From positions 144,771-208,770 of the forward strand of contig DASSOY010000072.1 in NCBI GenBank assembly GCA_035700025.1: a stretch of DNA of 64,000 bases, given 5' to 3'. The notes under the pieces were generated by a model. That model did no database searches. It had not been told where the DNA came from and was given only the letters and a program-made list of their open reading frames with translations. The translations under genes were made by a program, and so were the position numbers. Positions 35,971 through 44,341 of this stretch are shown here, in pieces. The DNA comes from Bacillales bacterium. Its GTDB lineage: Bacteria > Bacillota > Bacilli > Bacillales > DASSOY01. Numbering within the stretch: position 1 is the first letter of the stretch; every line of letters begins with the position of its first letter.

Positions 35971-36237
35971 TTACAGCTGCCACGGCCACGGCGGATCGTC
36001 CCAATTCCACGGATAACCCGCGTAACTCTGCCCGAATCCTTTTAACGGCCCGTAGACCGTTTCAATTTTATCGGCGATTTTTTTTCGTTGGTGGACATAC
36101 TCGTTGTATTGGTTGACCGCGCTTTGATCTTGCGGATGTGTATCCAAATAAAGGTTCAGTTCGACGAGAACGAAGTCAACCGCCTGAAGGTTTTCCATCC
36201 ATTGGTAAAATTCTTTCGGGAGGGGTTGTTTCTTCAT
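35971..36237 (-). CDS. cotJB: Spore coat protein CotJB
   Basis: 88 residues on the minus strand. It is rich in Trp/Pro at the C-terminus (P-W-N-W-D-D-P-P-W-P-W) with the conserved helical middle (V-D-F-V-L-V-E-L-N-L-Y-L-D-T-H-P). It overlaps cotJA by 4 nt (ATGA). It is cotranscribed with cotJA and cotJC in the mother cell; its biochemical role is unknown. Confidence 0.92.
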   Translation of the reverse strand: MKKQPLPKEFYQWMENLQAVDFVLVELNLYLDTHPQDQSAVNQYNEYVHQRKKIADKIETVYGPLKGFGQSYAGYPWNWDDPPWPWQL

Positions 36238-36458
36238 GGCTTTCCACCCTTTCCCATTTGTTTGTACGGATTTTCGTACGGGTCGAACAATGCCGGCCAG
36301 AGCGTTCCCTGTTTCAATGCTTCCAATGGTTTATATTGCTGCAAATGGTAAGGCTGAAAGCCAAGAAAAAGTTCTGGAGGTGTTTCATACGTTTCGCAGG
36401 GCAGCGGCCGGCATGGGTCAAACGGACTTCGATACGGTTGATAAAACTTTCGCGTCAT
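36234..36458 (-). CDS. cotJA: Spore coat protein CotJA
   Basis: 74 residues on the minus strand. The second of two nearby ATGs is chosen because it is 8 nt from GGAAGGAG. The small proline- and tyrosine-rich protein carries the family segment E-A-L-K-x-G-T-L-W-P-A-L-F-D-P-Y. CotJA is needed for CotJC assembly in the coat. I looked for a sigma-E promoter upstream and found only poorly spaced elements (a CATAGGAT-like -10). Confidence 0.9.
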   Translation of the reverse strand: MTRKFYQPYRSPFDPCRPLPCETYETPPELFLGFQPYHLQQYKPLEALKQGTLWPALFDPYENPYKQMGKGGKP

Positions 36459-36573
36459 CGTCATCGCTCCTTCCCAATTGGTTCTATCCTATGGCGTTTC
36501 GGCTTGGCTCATATCCAAAAAAAATAAACTTTCGTTTGCGTCAGGCATAGGCTAAAAAAGGGAGGCGTTGACG

Positions 36574-36972
36574 ATGGTTCGCAGAATCGGGTATTTTTGG
36601 ATCGGTATAGCGGCGCTTTTGCAGGCGCAATGGATGATCCCCGCCGACGTTTCGTTGAAAAGCGTGCTGGCGTATTTCATATTGGATCCGGTTGACTTTT
36701 TGGCGGTATCTCTGTTATTTTTGATGGGCTTTTTAATGTTCGCGCCGTTCTTTCGCTACTTGCTGATTTGGCTTTATTGCTGCCTGCGCAAAAAAAAGAA
36801 AGCGAAAGGCAAAGATATTGGTGAGGGTGTTATCATCGCGGCGACCGTATGTGTTTTAGGGTACTTTCACCTTTGGCTGCCGATCGCAGCCACATTTCTC
36901 GGCGTCGTTTATGCGTGGGTATCGGTCGATTTTCTCATCGAATATGAAAAGCAACAACATTTCAGGGGGTAA
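36574..36972 (+). CDS. Integral membrane protein of unknown function, divergent from cotJ
   Basis: 132 residues from the ATG 8 nt after GGGAGG; a TTG two codons earlier is less well spaced. Three to four hydrophobic helices are evident (about 8-26, 30-52, 55-73 and 90-125), with a lysine-rich loop (R-K-K-K-K-A-K-G-K) near residue 75. I do not recognise a family. It lies between the divergent cotJ operon and ypbG and ends 7 nt before ypbG, so it is probably cotranscribed with it. Confidence 0.7.
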   Translation: MVRRIGYFWIGIAALLQAQWMIPADVSLKSVLAYFILDPVDFLAVSLLFLMGFLMFAPFFRYLLIWLYCCLRKKKKAKGKDIGEGVIIAATVCVLGYFHLWLPIAATFLGVVYAWVSVDFLIEYEKQQHFRG

Positions 36973-36979
36973 CGGCTTC

Positions 36980-37783
36980 ATGCAAATGGTTTTCGGACTC
37001 GTGATCGGTATCGCCGCAATCGCATTCGTTATCATTTGGGTCGTTCGGATGTGGATGGAAGCGCATCGGGACGTTGTTCTTCATCATGACGTACATTTGG
37101 ACAACCTTCCTGAAGCGTTGGACGGCACGACCTTTTTTTTCATTTCCGACGTCCACCGCCGGGTCATTGCCGAAGAGATCATAACTGCGGTTGACGGGCG
37201 GGCCTCCTTTATTGTTATCGGAGGAGACTTGACGGAAAAAGGCGTCCCGTTTGACCGGGTGGAAACGAATGTGCGCCGATTGCGGGACCTTGCACCGGTT
37301 TATTTTGTTTGGGGGAACAACGATTATGAAGTCGATGCTCGAAAACTAGAGACCTTGTTGCACGCGTGCGGTGTTCATATTCTCGACAACAGCGCCGCCC
37401 TTTTGGAGAATGAGGGTGCCCGTCTCGTGCTCGTCGGTGTTGACGATTACGGGACGGAAAGAGACCGGCTCGATCTCGCGATGGATGACGCTCCAAAAGA
37501 CGGTTTCCGTCTGCTGATCAGCCATAATCCGGACATCCGCGAAAAGGTCGAATCGAACATGGGGATTTCCTTCATTTTGAGCGGTCATACGCACGGCGGA
37601 CAAATCCGGCTGTTCGGCTGGGGGCCGCGTGAAAAAGGCGGGATGAAGCAATACCCTGGGTACACGCTGTTGATCAGCAACGGTTACGGAACCACGACGA
37701 TTCCATTGCGCTTCAACGCTCCGGCGGAGACCCATTTGATTTCGTTAAAAAGGAATGAAAATGCTTGTCTCGACAGAGCCTAA
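36980..37783 (+). CDS. ypbG: Membrane-anchored metallophosphoesterase (YpbG-like)
   Basis: 267 residues from an ATG after AGGGGG; a second ATG two codons on is also possible. An N-terminal membrane helix (about 4-24) precedes a calcineurin-like phosphoesterase domain with D-V-H, G-G-D-L-T, W-G-N-N-D-Y-E (a G-N-N-D variant of the usual G-N-H-D), S-H-N-P-D and G-H-T-H-G-G. The substrate is unknown. Position before ypbH matches B. subtilis. Confidence 0.88.
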   Translation: MQMVFGLVIGIAAIAFVIIWVVRMWMEAHRDVVLHHDVHLDNLPEALDGTTFFFISDVHRRVIAEEIITAVDGRASFIVIGGDLTEKGVPFDRVETNVRRLRDLAPVYFVWGNNDYEVDARKLETLLHACGVHILDNSAALLENEGARLVLVGVDDYGTERDRLDLAMDDAPKDGFRLLISHNPDIREKVESNMGISFILSGHTHGGQIRLFGWGPREKGGMKQYPGYTLLISNGYGTTTIPLRFNAPAETHLISLKRNENACLDRA

Positions 37784-37991
37784 GGTGTAAACTAATCATG
37801 AATTACACGCTCGATTGAAGAACCATCTTATTATGCTTTCATATAGTATACAAAGCAACGTTTGCGGTTGTACCCTTTTTAAGAATTTGGGCCGCGGTCA
37901 TAGGAAATGATCGCTGTGTCGCCAAATTCGAGCGCGCGGATACGGGCGGTTCGCACGAAAGGCCGGAAGTCAGTGGAAGGGGGACCCTGAA

Positions 37992-38588
37992 ATGCGATTG
38001 GAACGATTGAATTCAGATAAAATCAAGATCTTTCTTACGTTTGATGACTTAAGCGAGCGAGGCATCTCGAAAGACGAAATTTGGCAAGACCTGCCGAAAG
38101 TCCATGATTTGTTTCGCGACATGATGCTGGAAGCCAACGATGAACTCGGGTTCAAAGCCGACGGACCGATTGCGGTTGAAGTGTTTTCACTTCCCGCCCA
38201 AGGCATGGTCGTCATCGTATCCAAAGGAATGAACGACGGGGAGTTTTTCGAAGACGACGATGACGACTACATCGAAATGCAAGTCACTGTCGATGAAAGC
38301 AGCGACGTGTTCTATGAGTTTTCCTCGTTTGAAGATGTGATCGCATTGTCCGGTCGTTTGCACCCGTTAAACGTCGGCGGCGGTACGCTTTATTCGTACA
38401 ACGGCTGTTTTTATTTACATTTCGACGAAGAGGAAATGGAAGCGTATGATTGGTCGGGTTTGATTGCCTTGCTTTCCGAGTTTGGCAACCCTTCGACCAT
38501 CACTCATTACCGGGTGAGTGAATACGGCAAGAAGTTGATGGAAAACGGGGCGGTCGCCCGCCTTTTCGAAACGTTTTTGAACCGTTAA
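37992..38588 (+). CDS. mecB: MecA-family ClpC adaptor (YpbH/MecB)
   Basis: 198 residues, ATG after GGAAGGGGG. The N-terminal MecA substrate-recognition segment (M-R-L-E-R-L-N-S-D-K-I-K-I-F-L-T-F-D-D-L) and an acidic linker (E-D-D-D-D-D-Y) are clear; the C-terminal half (about 100-198) is the ClpC-binding domain. It is the YpbH paralogue, judged by position between ypbG and gudB. The 208-nt gap upstream is AT-rich with TATAGT/TATACA hexamers but no promoter I can define. Confidence 0.88.
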   Translation: MRLERLNSDKIKIFLTFDDLSERGISKDEIWQDLPKVHDLFRDMMLEANDELGFKADGPIAVEVFSLPAQGMVVIVSKGMNDGEFFEDDDDDYIEMQVTVDESSDVFYEFSSFEDVIALSGRLHPLNVGGGTLYSYNGCFYLHFDEEEMEAYDWSGLIALLSEFGNPSTITHYRVSEYGKKLMENGAVARLFETFLNR

Positions 38589-38591
38589 CCA

Positions 38592-38618
38592 AACCTCACG
38601 CAAATTGCGTGAGGTTTT
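38592..38618 (+). terminator. Intrinsic terminator of mecB/ypbH
   Basis: A perfect 10-bp stem (AACCTCACGC / GCGTGAGGTT) with a 5-nt loop is followed by TT and then TGCTATTTTTT. Confidence 0.85.
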
Positions 38619-38808
38619 GCTATTTTTTCCCTTGACAGGTGAACGTTTATGGAGGATGATATTTGCGATAAACCTCTATTCGTTTGGAGCGGGTTTATCC
38701 TTCTCAATCCAGTTTCGAACGTGTATACTATCGTATGAGAACCGCAAAGCTATACGAAACGGGGTTAGTCAGTACATTGATGAGGTGAAATTCATGGGAG
38801 GTAAAAAG

Positions 38809-40089
38809 ATGGTAGCCGACAAGGAAACGGCAGGCAATTCGGAAGATCTCGATCAAACGGATGTGCTCAAATCCACGCAGACGGTCATTTTGGAAGCATT
38901 GGAGAAACTTGGTTATCCGAACGAAGTCTATGAATTGCTGAAAGAACCGTTGCGAATCATGACGGTGCGAATTCCGGTTCGCATGGACGACGGTTCGATC
39001 AAAATTTTTACCGGCTACCGGGCTCAGCACAACGACGCAGTTGGGCCGACGAAAGGCGGCGTTCGTTTTCATCCGAACGTGACGGAAAAAGAAGTGAAAG
39101 CGCTTTCGATTTGGATGAGTTTGAAGGCGGGTATCGTGAATTTGCCCTACGGCGGCGGAAAAGGCGGAATCGTATGCGATCCGCGGGAAATGTCGTTCCG
39201 GGAATTGGAGAAACTGAGCAGAGGTTACGTACGCGCAATCAGTCAAATCGTCGGGCCGACGAAAGACATTCCTGCGCCTGACGTGTTTACGAATTCACAA
39301 ATTATGGCTTGGATGATGGATGAATACAGCCGCATCCGTGAATTCGATTCCCCAGGATTCATTACTGGCAAGCCGCTCGTTCTCGGAGGGTCGCACGGCA
39401 GAGAATCGGCAACCGCGAAAGGGGTGACGATATGTATTCGTGAAGCCGCCAAGAAAAAAGGACTCAATTTGAAGGACGCTCGTGTCGTCGTTCAAGGCTT
39501 TGGGAATGCGGGAAGTTTCCTCGCAAAATTCATGCATGACGCGGGAGCCAATGTCGTTGCGATTTCTGACGCGTATGGAGCGTTGTATGATCCAAATGGC
39601 CTTGACATTGATTACTTACTAGATAGAAGAGACAGTTTCGGAACGGTAACGAAATTGTTTAAAAATACGATCACCAACAAAGAATTGCTGGAACTTGATT
39701 GCGATATCCTCGTTCCGGCAGCGATCGAAAATCAAATTACGGAACAAAATGCCGCGAACGTCCGTGCGAGCATCGTCGTCGAAGCCGCGAACGGACCGAC
39801 GACACTGGGAGCGACGAAGATTTTAACCGAAAAAGGCGTCCTGCTCGTTCCCGATGTGTTGGCGAGTTCCGGCGGCGTCACCGTCTCTTATTTCGAATGG
39901 GTGCAAAACAACCAAGGGTATTACTGGACCGAGGAAGAGGTGGAACGGCGTCTCGAGGAAGTGATGGTGAACTCATTCAATAATGTCTATAATACCTCGA
40001 AAACGAGACGCGTCAATATGCGTTTGTCTGCTTACATGGTCGGCGTGCGCAAAATGGCGGAAGCCTCCCGCTTTCGCGGTTGGATTTAA
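38809..40089 (+). CDS. gudB: NAD-specific glutamate dehydrogenase
   Basis: 426 residues from the ATG after GGGAGG; the longer open frame upstream is rejected because the homologous N-terminus starts at M-V-A-D-K. The catalytic lysine lies in P-Y-G-G-G-K-G-G, and the Rossmann motif is G-F-G-N-A-G-S. It oxidatively deaminates glutamate to 2-oxoglutarate. The 9-bp duplication that inactivates gudB in the domesticated B. subtilis 168 strain is absent (single E-V-K-A-L-S), so the enzyme should be active. A TTGACA lies at about 38633 but its -10 partner is imperfect. Confidence 0.95.
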   Translation: MVADKETAGNSEDLDQTDVLKSTQTVILEALEKLGYPNEVYELLKEPLRIMTVRIPVRMDDGSIKIFTGYRAQHNDAVGPTKGGVRFHPNVTEKEVKALSIWMSLKAGIVNLPYGGGKGGIVCDPREMSFRELEKLSRGYVRAISQIVGPTKDIPAPDVFTNSQIMAWMMDEYSRIREFDSPGFITGKPLVLGGSHGRESATAKGVTICIREAAKKKGLNLKDARVVVQGFGNAGSFLAKFMHDAGANVVAISDAYGALYDPNGLDIDYLLDRRDSFGTVTKLFKNTITNKELLELDCDILVPAAIENQITEQNAANVRASIVVEAANGPTTLGATKILTEKGVLLVPDVLASSGGVTVSYFEWVQNNQGYYWTEEEVERRLEEVMVNSFNNVYNTSKTRRVNMRLSAYMVGVRKMAEASRFRGWI

Positions 40090-40108
40090 AATCTTTGCGC
40101 CAAGCGCA

Positions 40109-40142
40109 AAAATCCCCTATCCTTTGATAGAGGGATTTTTTT
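40109..40142 (+). terminator. Intrinsic terminator of gudB
   Basis: AAATCCC-CTATC pairs with GATAG-AGGGATTT around a short loop, and a run of seven T residues follows. Confidence 0.88.
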
Positions 40143-40180
40143 CTTCACTTGGACACCGAAGTTACGGGAGTGGAACTTAC

Positions 40181-41164
40181 ATGACGGAAGATGCGATCAT
40201 CGTCGGCGGAGGACCTTGCGGTTTGGCGGCAGCCATCGCTTTGCAAACGAAAGGGTTTTCTCCGCTCGTCATTGAAAAAGAAAACATTGTTCATTCAATT
40301 TACCGATATCCGACCCATCAACAATTTTTCAGCACGGCTGAAAAGCTGGAGATCGGCGGCGTACCGTTCGTTATTGAACAACGAAAGCCGAAGCGAAACC
40401 AGGCGCTGGCGTATTACCGGGAAGTCGTCGAGCGGAAAAACGTTCGGATTCAAGCTTTTGAAACGGTGAAACACGTGTCCAGACATGACGGCGGGACGTT
40501 TGTTGTCGAAACGGATAAGAATCGGTATGAGACGGCGTTTGTGATCATAGCTACCGGCTATTACGACAGTCCGAACTACATGGGCGTTCCCGGCGAAAAT
40601 CTCGATAAGGTGTTTCATTATTTTAAAGAGGCTCACCCGTATTTCGATAAAGATGTTGTTGTCATCGGCGGGAAAAATTCGGCGGTCGATGCGACGTTGG
40701 AATTGGAAAAGGCGGGTGCACGCGTAACGGTGCTCTATCGCGGCGAGGATTATTCGACGAGCGTGAAACCGTGGATTTTGCCCGAGTTTCAATCGTTGAT
40801 CAAGAACGGTAAGGTGAAAATGGTATTCGGTGCCGAAGTGAAAGAAATTACGGATGACGCGGTGATTTATGAAACAGAGGGCGAAGAAAAGCGGATCGCC
40901 AACGATTTCGTGTTCGCCATGACCGGCTACCATCCCGATCATTCGTTCTTGAAAGCGATCGGCGTTCAAGTTGAAAAAGATTCCGGGCGGCCGGTGCACG
41001 ACCCGGAAACGATGGAAACGAACGTGGAAGGCATTTTTATCGCCGGTGTCATTGCGGCCGGAAACAACGCGAATGAAATTTTTATTGAAAACGGCCGTTT
41101 TCATGGAAACGTGATTGCGGCGGAAATTGAAAAGCGAACGTCGAGAAAACCGATCGTCCATTGA
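40181..41164 (+). CDS. ypdA: Bacillithiol disulfide reductase YpdA
   Basis: 327 residues, ATG after GGGAGTGG. It is a FAD/NADPH-dependent two-Rossmann protein: G-G-G-P-C-G near residue 9, A-T-G-Y-Y near 125, and G-G-K-N-S-A-V-D-A near 163. The cysteine in the first glycine motif (G-P-C-G) is the conserved active-site residue of this family. It reduces bacillithiol disulfide with NADPH, which implies a bacillithiol-using cell. Position after gudB matches B. subtilis. Confidence 0.92.
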   Translation: MTEDAIIVGGGPCGLAAAIALQTKGFSPLVIEKENIVHSIYRYPTHQQFFSTAEKLEIGGVPFVIEQRKPKRNQALAYYREVVERKNVRIQAFETVKHVSRHDGGTFVVETDKNRYETAFVIIATGYYDSPNYMGVPGENLDKVFHYFKEAHPYFDKDVVVIGGKNSAVDATLELEKAGARVTVLYRGEDYSTSVKPWILPEFQSLIKNGKVKMVFGAEVKEITDDAVIYETEGEEKRIANDFVFAMTGYHPDHSFLKAIGVQVEKDSGRPVHDPETMETNVEGIFIAGVIAAGNNANEIFIENGRFHGNVIAAEIEKRTSRKPIVH

Positions 41165-41176
41165 CGATCGGTTTTT
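41147..41176 (+). terminator. Intrinsic terminator overlapping the ypdA 3' end
   Basis: ACCGATCGTC / GACGATCGGT form a perfect 10-bp stem with a 4-nt loop, followed by TTTT. The ypdA stop lies in the descending arm. Confidence 0.88.
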
Positions 41177-41234
41177 CTCAACGTTCCGCTATGGTAAGAT
41201 GAAACTATGAATGGAGACGAATGGAGTTTCTCGC

Positions 41235-41909
41235 ATGGTTTCAATGGTTGCGGCGGCGATCGCGCCCGGATTTGCCTTGCTCTGTTTTTTTTATTTGAAA
41301 GACCGCTATGAGTCGGAACCGATTTCGATGGTGCTCAGGACGTTTTTGTTTGGGGCACTTCTCGTGTTTCCGGTCATGTTTATTCAATATGCTTTCCAAT
41401 TCGAAGGCATATTGCAGGCACCTTTTGTGAAGGCTTTTGTCTTATCGGGGACGCTTGAAGAATTTTTGAAATGGTTCATTTTGTATTATACGGCTTATCA
41501 ACATGTTGAATTTAACGAGCGTTATGACGGCATTGTGTACGGGGTGGCTGTATCGCTCGGATTCGCAACGGCGGAAAACTTTTTTTATTTGTACGCCTAC
41601 GGGATCGATGAAGCCTTTTGGCGTGCGCTGTTACCGGTTTCCAGCCATGCGTTGTTCGGTGTCATCATGGGATATTATTTAGGGAAAGCGAAATTTTTTA
41701 CAACGGCTTCGCGCCAGCGTCGTTTCGTGTGGATTTCACTTCTTGCTGCCGTTCTGTTGCACGGAGTCTATGATTACATTCTCTTCGTTTACGAGCATTG
41801 GGTTTCCGTGATGATCCCGTTCATGCTTTATTTATGGTGGAGTTCACTTAGAAAGGTAAAATTGGCCCACCGAGATCAGCGTCCGGCAAACGATGCCGGC
41901 ATCATGTGA
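41235..41909 (+). CDS. prsW: Site-1 intramembrane protease PrsW
   Basis: 224 residues from the ATG 8 nt after TGGAG, which gives M-V-S-M-V-A-A-A-I-A-P-G like B. subtilis PrsW; an ATG eight codons upstream is in frame. The protein has about seven membrane helices and the PrsW motif E-E-x-x-K (E75, E76, K79), with conserved histidines in V-S-S-H-A-L-F-G and L-L-H-G-V-Y-D. It makes the first cut in the anti-sigma factor RsiW, activating sigma-W. The target is not in this window. Confidence 0.9.
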   Translation: MVSMVAAAIAPGFALLCFFYLKDRYESEPISMVLRTFLFGALLVFPVMFIQYAFQFEGILQAPFVKAFVLSGTLEEFLKWFILYYTAYQHVEFNERYDGIVYGVAVSLGFATAENFFYLYAYGIDEAFWRALLPVSSHALFGVIMGYYLGKAKFFTTASRQRRFVWISLLAAVLLHGVYDYILFVYEHWVSVMIPFMLYLWWSSLRKVKLAHRDQRPANDAGIM

Positions 41910-41929
41910 ATGGTCGATCATACGGGCTA

Positions 41930-41953
41930 AGTCTTCTTCGGAAGGCTTTTTTA
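41930..41953 (+). terminator. Intrinsic terminator of prsW
   Basis: AGTCTTC / GAAGGCT (one G-U pair) with a TTCG tetraloop is followed by a T-rich tract. Confidence 0.8.
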
Positions 41954-41965
41954 TTTTGTCGTTTT

Positions 41966-41995
41966 GCATAAAACCAGGTTGGATGTCGGACACTA
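41966..41995 (+). promoter_or_regulatory. Putative sigma-G promoter of sleB-ypeB
   Basis: GCATA (full match to GHATR) and GACACTA (five of seven to CATWHTA) are separated by exactly 18 nt. The start point would be near 42003, 35 nt before sleB. sleB-ypeB is a forespore sigma-G operon in B. subtilis. Confidence 0.6.
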
Positions 41996-42037
41996 GCGTT
42001 ACGTTATGAATTTTGTAAACGAAGGAGGCTGACGAAA

Positions 42038-42865
42038 ATGGGACGGCGATCGCGCTTGGTGAAAGGGTTGACCGTAGGCTTGCTACTCGTCTCATTGATC
42101 GGCGTTTCCGGACCGGAACCACAGCGCGCAGCGGCATTTACGGATCAAGTGATCCAAAAGGGCGCAACCGGTTTGAACGTTGTTGAATTGCAGGCAAGAT
42201 TGCAATACATCGGTTATTACAAAGGACAAATCGACGGGATCTTCGGTTGGGGAACGTATTGGGCGCTGAGAAATTTTCAACAAAATTACGGGTTAAAAGT
42301 GGACGGATTGGCAGGCTTGAAAACGAGGCAAAAACTCGTCTCGGTGACGAAATATGACGAACAGTGGATTCGAAGTCAATTGCGAAAAGGTCGTCGATTT
42401 ACGTATTACGGCGGTGTGAAAAGAAGTTCCCATGCCCGTAATGAGAAACACGGCAGCGGCGGCGGCGGAGGTGTCGTGTCGCGTGCACAAAACGTGCCGC
42501 AAGGGTTTTCTCAAAGCGACATTAATTTAATGGTGCGCATGGTATATGCGGAATCCAAAGGTGAACCATACATTGGCAAAGTGGCTGTTGCCGCGGTCAT
42601 TTTGAATCGCATTGACAGCCCGAAATTCCCGAATACGATCCCCGGAGTCATATATGAACCGCTCGCATTCAGTTCGGTCGCCGACGGCCAATTATGGGTC
42701 GGGCAGCCGAAACAAGAATCGAAGAAAGCGGTGATCGATGCTTTGAACGGCTGGGATCCGTCAAATGGAGCTTTGTATTACTTTAACCCCGCAAAAGCGA
42801 CTTCAGACTGGATTTGGTCGCGGCCGCAAATCAAGAAAATCGGGGAACATATTTTTACGAAATAA
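42038..42865 (+). CDS. sleB: Spore cortex-lytic enzyme SleB
   Basis: 275 residues, ATG after GAAGGAGGCTG. A signal peptide (about 1-33, ending A-A-A-F) is followed by a peptidoglycan-binding domain (V-V-E-L-Q-A-R-L-Q-Y-I-G-Y-Y-K-G-Q-I-D-G, about 45-105). A glycine-rich linker (about 140-147) joins it to the C-terminal Hydrolase_2 lytic transglycosylase domain, with the catalytic Glu in M-V-Y-A-E-S-K-G-E-P. It cleaves muramic-delta-lactam cortex during germination. YpeB, encoded next, is needed for its localisation and stability. Confidence 0.95.
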   Translation: MGRRSRLVKGLTVGLLLVSLIGVSGPEPQRAAAFTDQVIQKGATGLNVVELQARLQYIGYYKGQIDGIFGWGTYWALRNFQQNYGLKVDGLAGLKTRQKLVSVTKYDEQWIRSQLRKGRRFTYYGGVKRSSHARNEKHGSGGGGGVVSRAQNVPQGFSQSDINLMVRMVYAESKGEPYIGKVAVAAVILNRIDSPKFPNTIPGVIYEPLAFSSVADGQLWVGQPKQESKKAVIDALNGWDPSNGALYYFNPAKATSDWIWSRPQIKKIGEHIFTK

Positions 42866-42880
42866 CGGAGGTGTATCGTG

Positions 42881-44230
42881 ATGGCACGTACCGTCACAAT
42901 CGCCGTGCTGGCGATCGTTATTTTAGCCACCGGATATTGGGGGTACCAAGAACATCAACAAAAAAACGCCGTCTTAATTCAAGCGGAAAACCAATACCAG
43001 CAAGCGTTTCACAATCTCGTATACCATGTCGATCAATTGCAAGACCAAATCGGCGCATCTCTTGTGATGGGGACTTCGCGGACGCAAGCACCGCAACTGG
43101 CGGAAGTTTGGCGGACGACGGCATTGGCGCATGCCGATGTCGGCAGGCTGCCGTTGAGTCTCATTCCTTTCAACGATACGGAAGCGTTTTTGTCGAATAT
43201 TGGAGAATTCAGTTACCGCGTATCGGCGAGAAACTTAAGCAAACAGCCGTTGACGAGCAGTGAATATGAGCGGCTGGAACGGTTGTACAAGCGGTCGTCG
43301 CAAATCGAGCAGCAACTGCGCAGCGTTCAAGCGATTATGATGAAAAATGACTTGCGATGGATGGACGTGAAAATGGCGCTCGCTTCGGGAAAGAATCCAG
43401 CGGACAATACGGTGATCGACGGATTGAAGACGATGGACCGTAACGTCGAAAAGTTCGAAGATGTCAATTGGGATCCGGAGCTTGCGGAGAAGTCGGAACT
43501 TCGCAGAGAACGGTTGAATCACTTGGCTGGCGAAAAGATTTCGCGCCAAGAGGCGAAACGGATCGCCGTCGAGTTCTCGGAAATTGATAATCCGGGCAGC
43601 ATTCGCGTGAGGGAAACAGGGAAAGGCGGAAATTACGCGGCCTATTCCGTTTCGATGTACAATCCGAAAACAAAAACACGAATGCAAGCCGATATAAGCA
43701 AACACGGAGGTCGGCTTTTATGGATGATCCAAGAACGGATTCCCGGTAAACGTAAAGTCAGTTTGCACGAAGCGATGTTGAACGCGAAACGGTTTCTGAA
43801 GCGTCACGGGATTAAGGACATGGAAATGACCGAAAGCGAGCAATACGACGACGACGGGATTTTTACATTTGTCAAAAAGCAAAACGGCGTGCGCATTTAT
43901 CCGGAATCCATCCGATTGAAAGTTTCGTTAACGCACGGAAGGGTCATTGCTTACGATGCTTCCAATTACATTGCGTTCCAGTCGAATGAAGCGGACCGAA
44001 AACCGAAAATGGGCAAAACGGAAGTCGTGAAGAATTTAAACGATCGCGTCGACGTCAAGATCGTAAGACCTGCAGTGATCTTCAATGATTTCGGGAAGAA
44101 AGTACTCTGTTATGAAATCATCGGAACTTTGAACAACGATACGTATCGCGTGTTCTTGAACGCCGATACCGGTAAGGAAGAACAAGTGAAAAAAATGCAA
44201 AATCCGAGCGCGATTTATCAACCTGCGTAA
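42881..44230 (+). CDS. ypeB: Germination protein YpeB
   Basis: 449 residues from the ATG after GGAGG; a GTG immediately before it is equally in frame. An N-terminal membrane helix (about 4-20) anchors a long extracytoplasmic region. A helical N-terminal domain and C-terminal PepSY-like repeats (for example G-K-I-S-x-x-E-A-K-R-I-A and the segment T-G-K-E-E-Q-V) follow. YpeB is required for SleB stability in dormant spores. The gap to sleB is 15 nt, so one operon. Confidence 0.93.
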   Translation: MARTVTIAVLAIVILATGYWGYQEHQQKNAVLIQAENQYQQAFHNLVYHVDQLQDQIGASLVMGTSRTQAPQLAEVWRTTALAHADVGRLPLSLIPFNDTEAFLSNIGEFSYRVSARNLSKQPLTSSEYERLERLYKRSSQIEQQLRSVQAIMMKNDLRWMDVKMALASGKNPADNTVIDGLKTMDRNVEKFEDVNWDPELAEKSELRRERLNHLAGEKISRQEAKRIAVEFSEIDNPGSIRVRETGKGGNYAAYSVSMYNPKTKTRMQADISKHGGRLLWMIQERIPGKRKVSLHEAMLNAKRFLKRHGIKDMEMTESEQYDDDGIFTFVKKQNGVRIYPESIRLKVSLTHGRVIAYDASNYIAFQSNEADRKPKMGKTEVVKNLNDRVDVKIVRPAVIFNDFGKKVLCYEIIGTLNNDTYRVFLNADTGKEEQVKKMQNPSAIYQPA

Positions 44231-44238
44231 ATAGATTC

Positions 44239-44275
44239 AGGCTGTCGAAGAGGATTCGACAGCCTCTTCTTTTTT
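44239..44275 (+). terminator. Intrinsic terminator of sleB-ypeB
   Basis: A perfect 11-bp stem (AGGCTGTCGAA / TTCGACAGCCT) with a 5-nt loop is followed by CTTCTTTTTT. Confidence 0.93.
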
Positions 44276-44341
44276 GCGACAAAAGTTGTCATGGCACTTT
44301 ATGGTTTTTCGTGAGATAATGACGGTGGGAGGAGATATTGC

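Noticed and set aside
36459-36540. Sigma-E promoter for cotJA (GGATATG and CATAGGAT on the minus strand)
   Set aside because: The elements match only partly (five of seven and six of eight) and are 16 nt apart, outside the 13-15 nt seen for other sigma-E sites here.
36528-36554. Sigma-K-like AAC-16-CATAGGCTA before the unknown membrane gene
   Set aside because: The predicted start point (about 36561) falls inside the ribosome site of the gene, so a functional mRNA would lack part of it.
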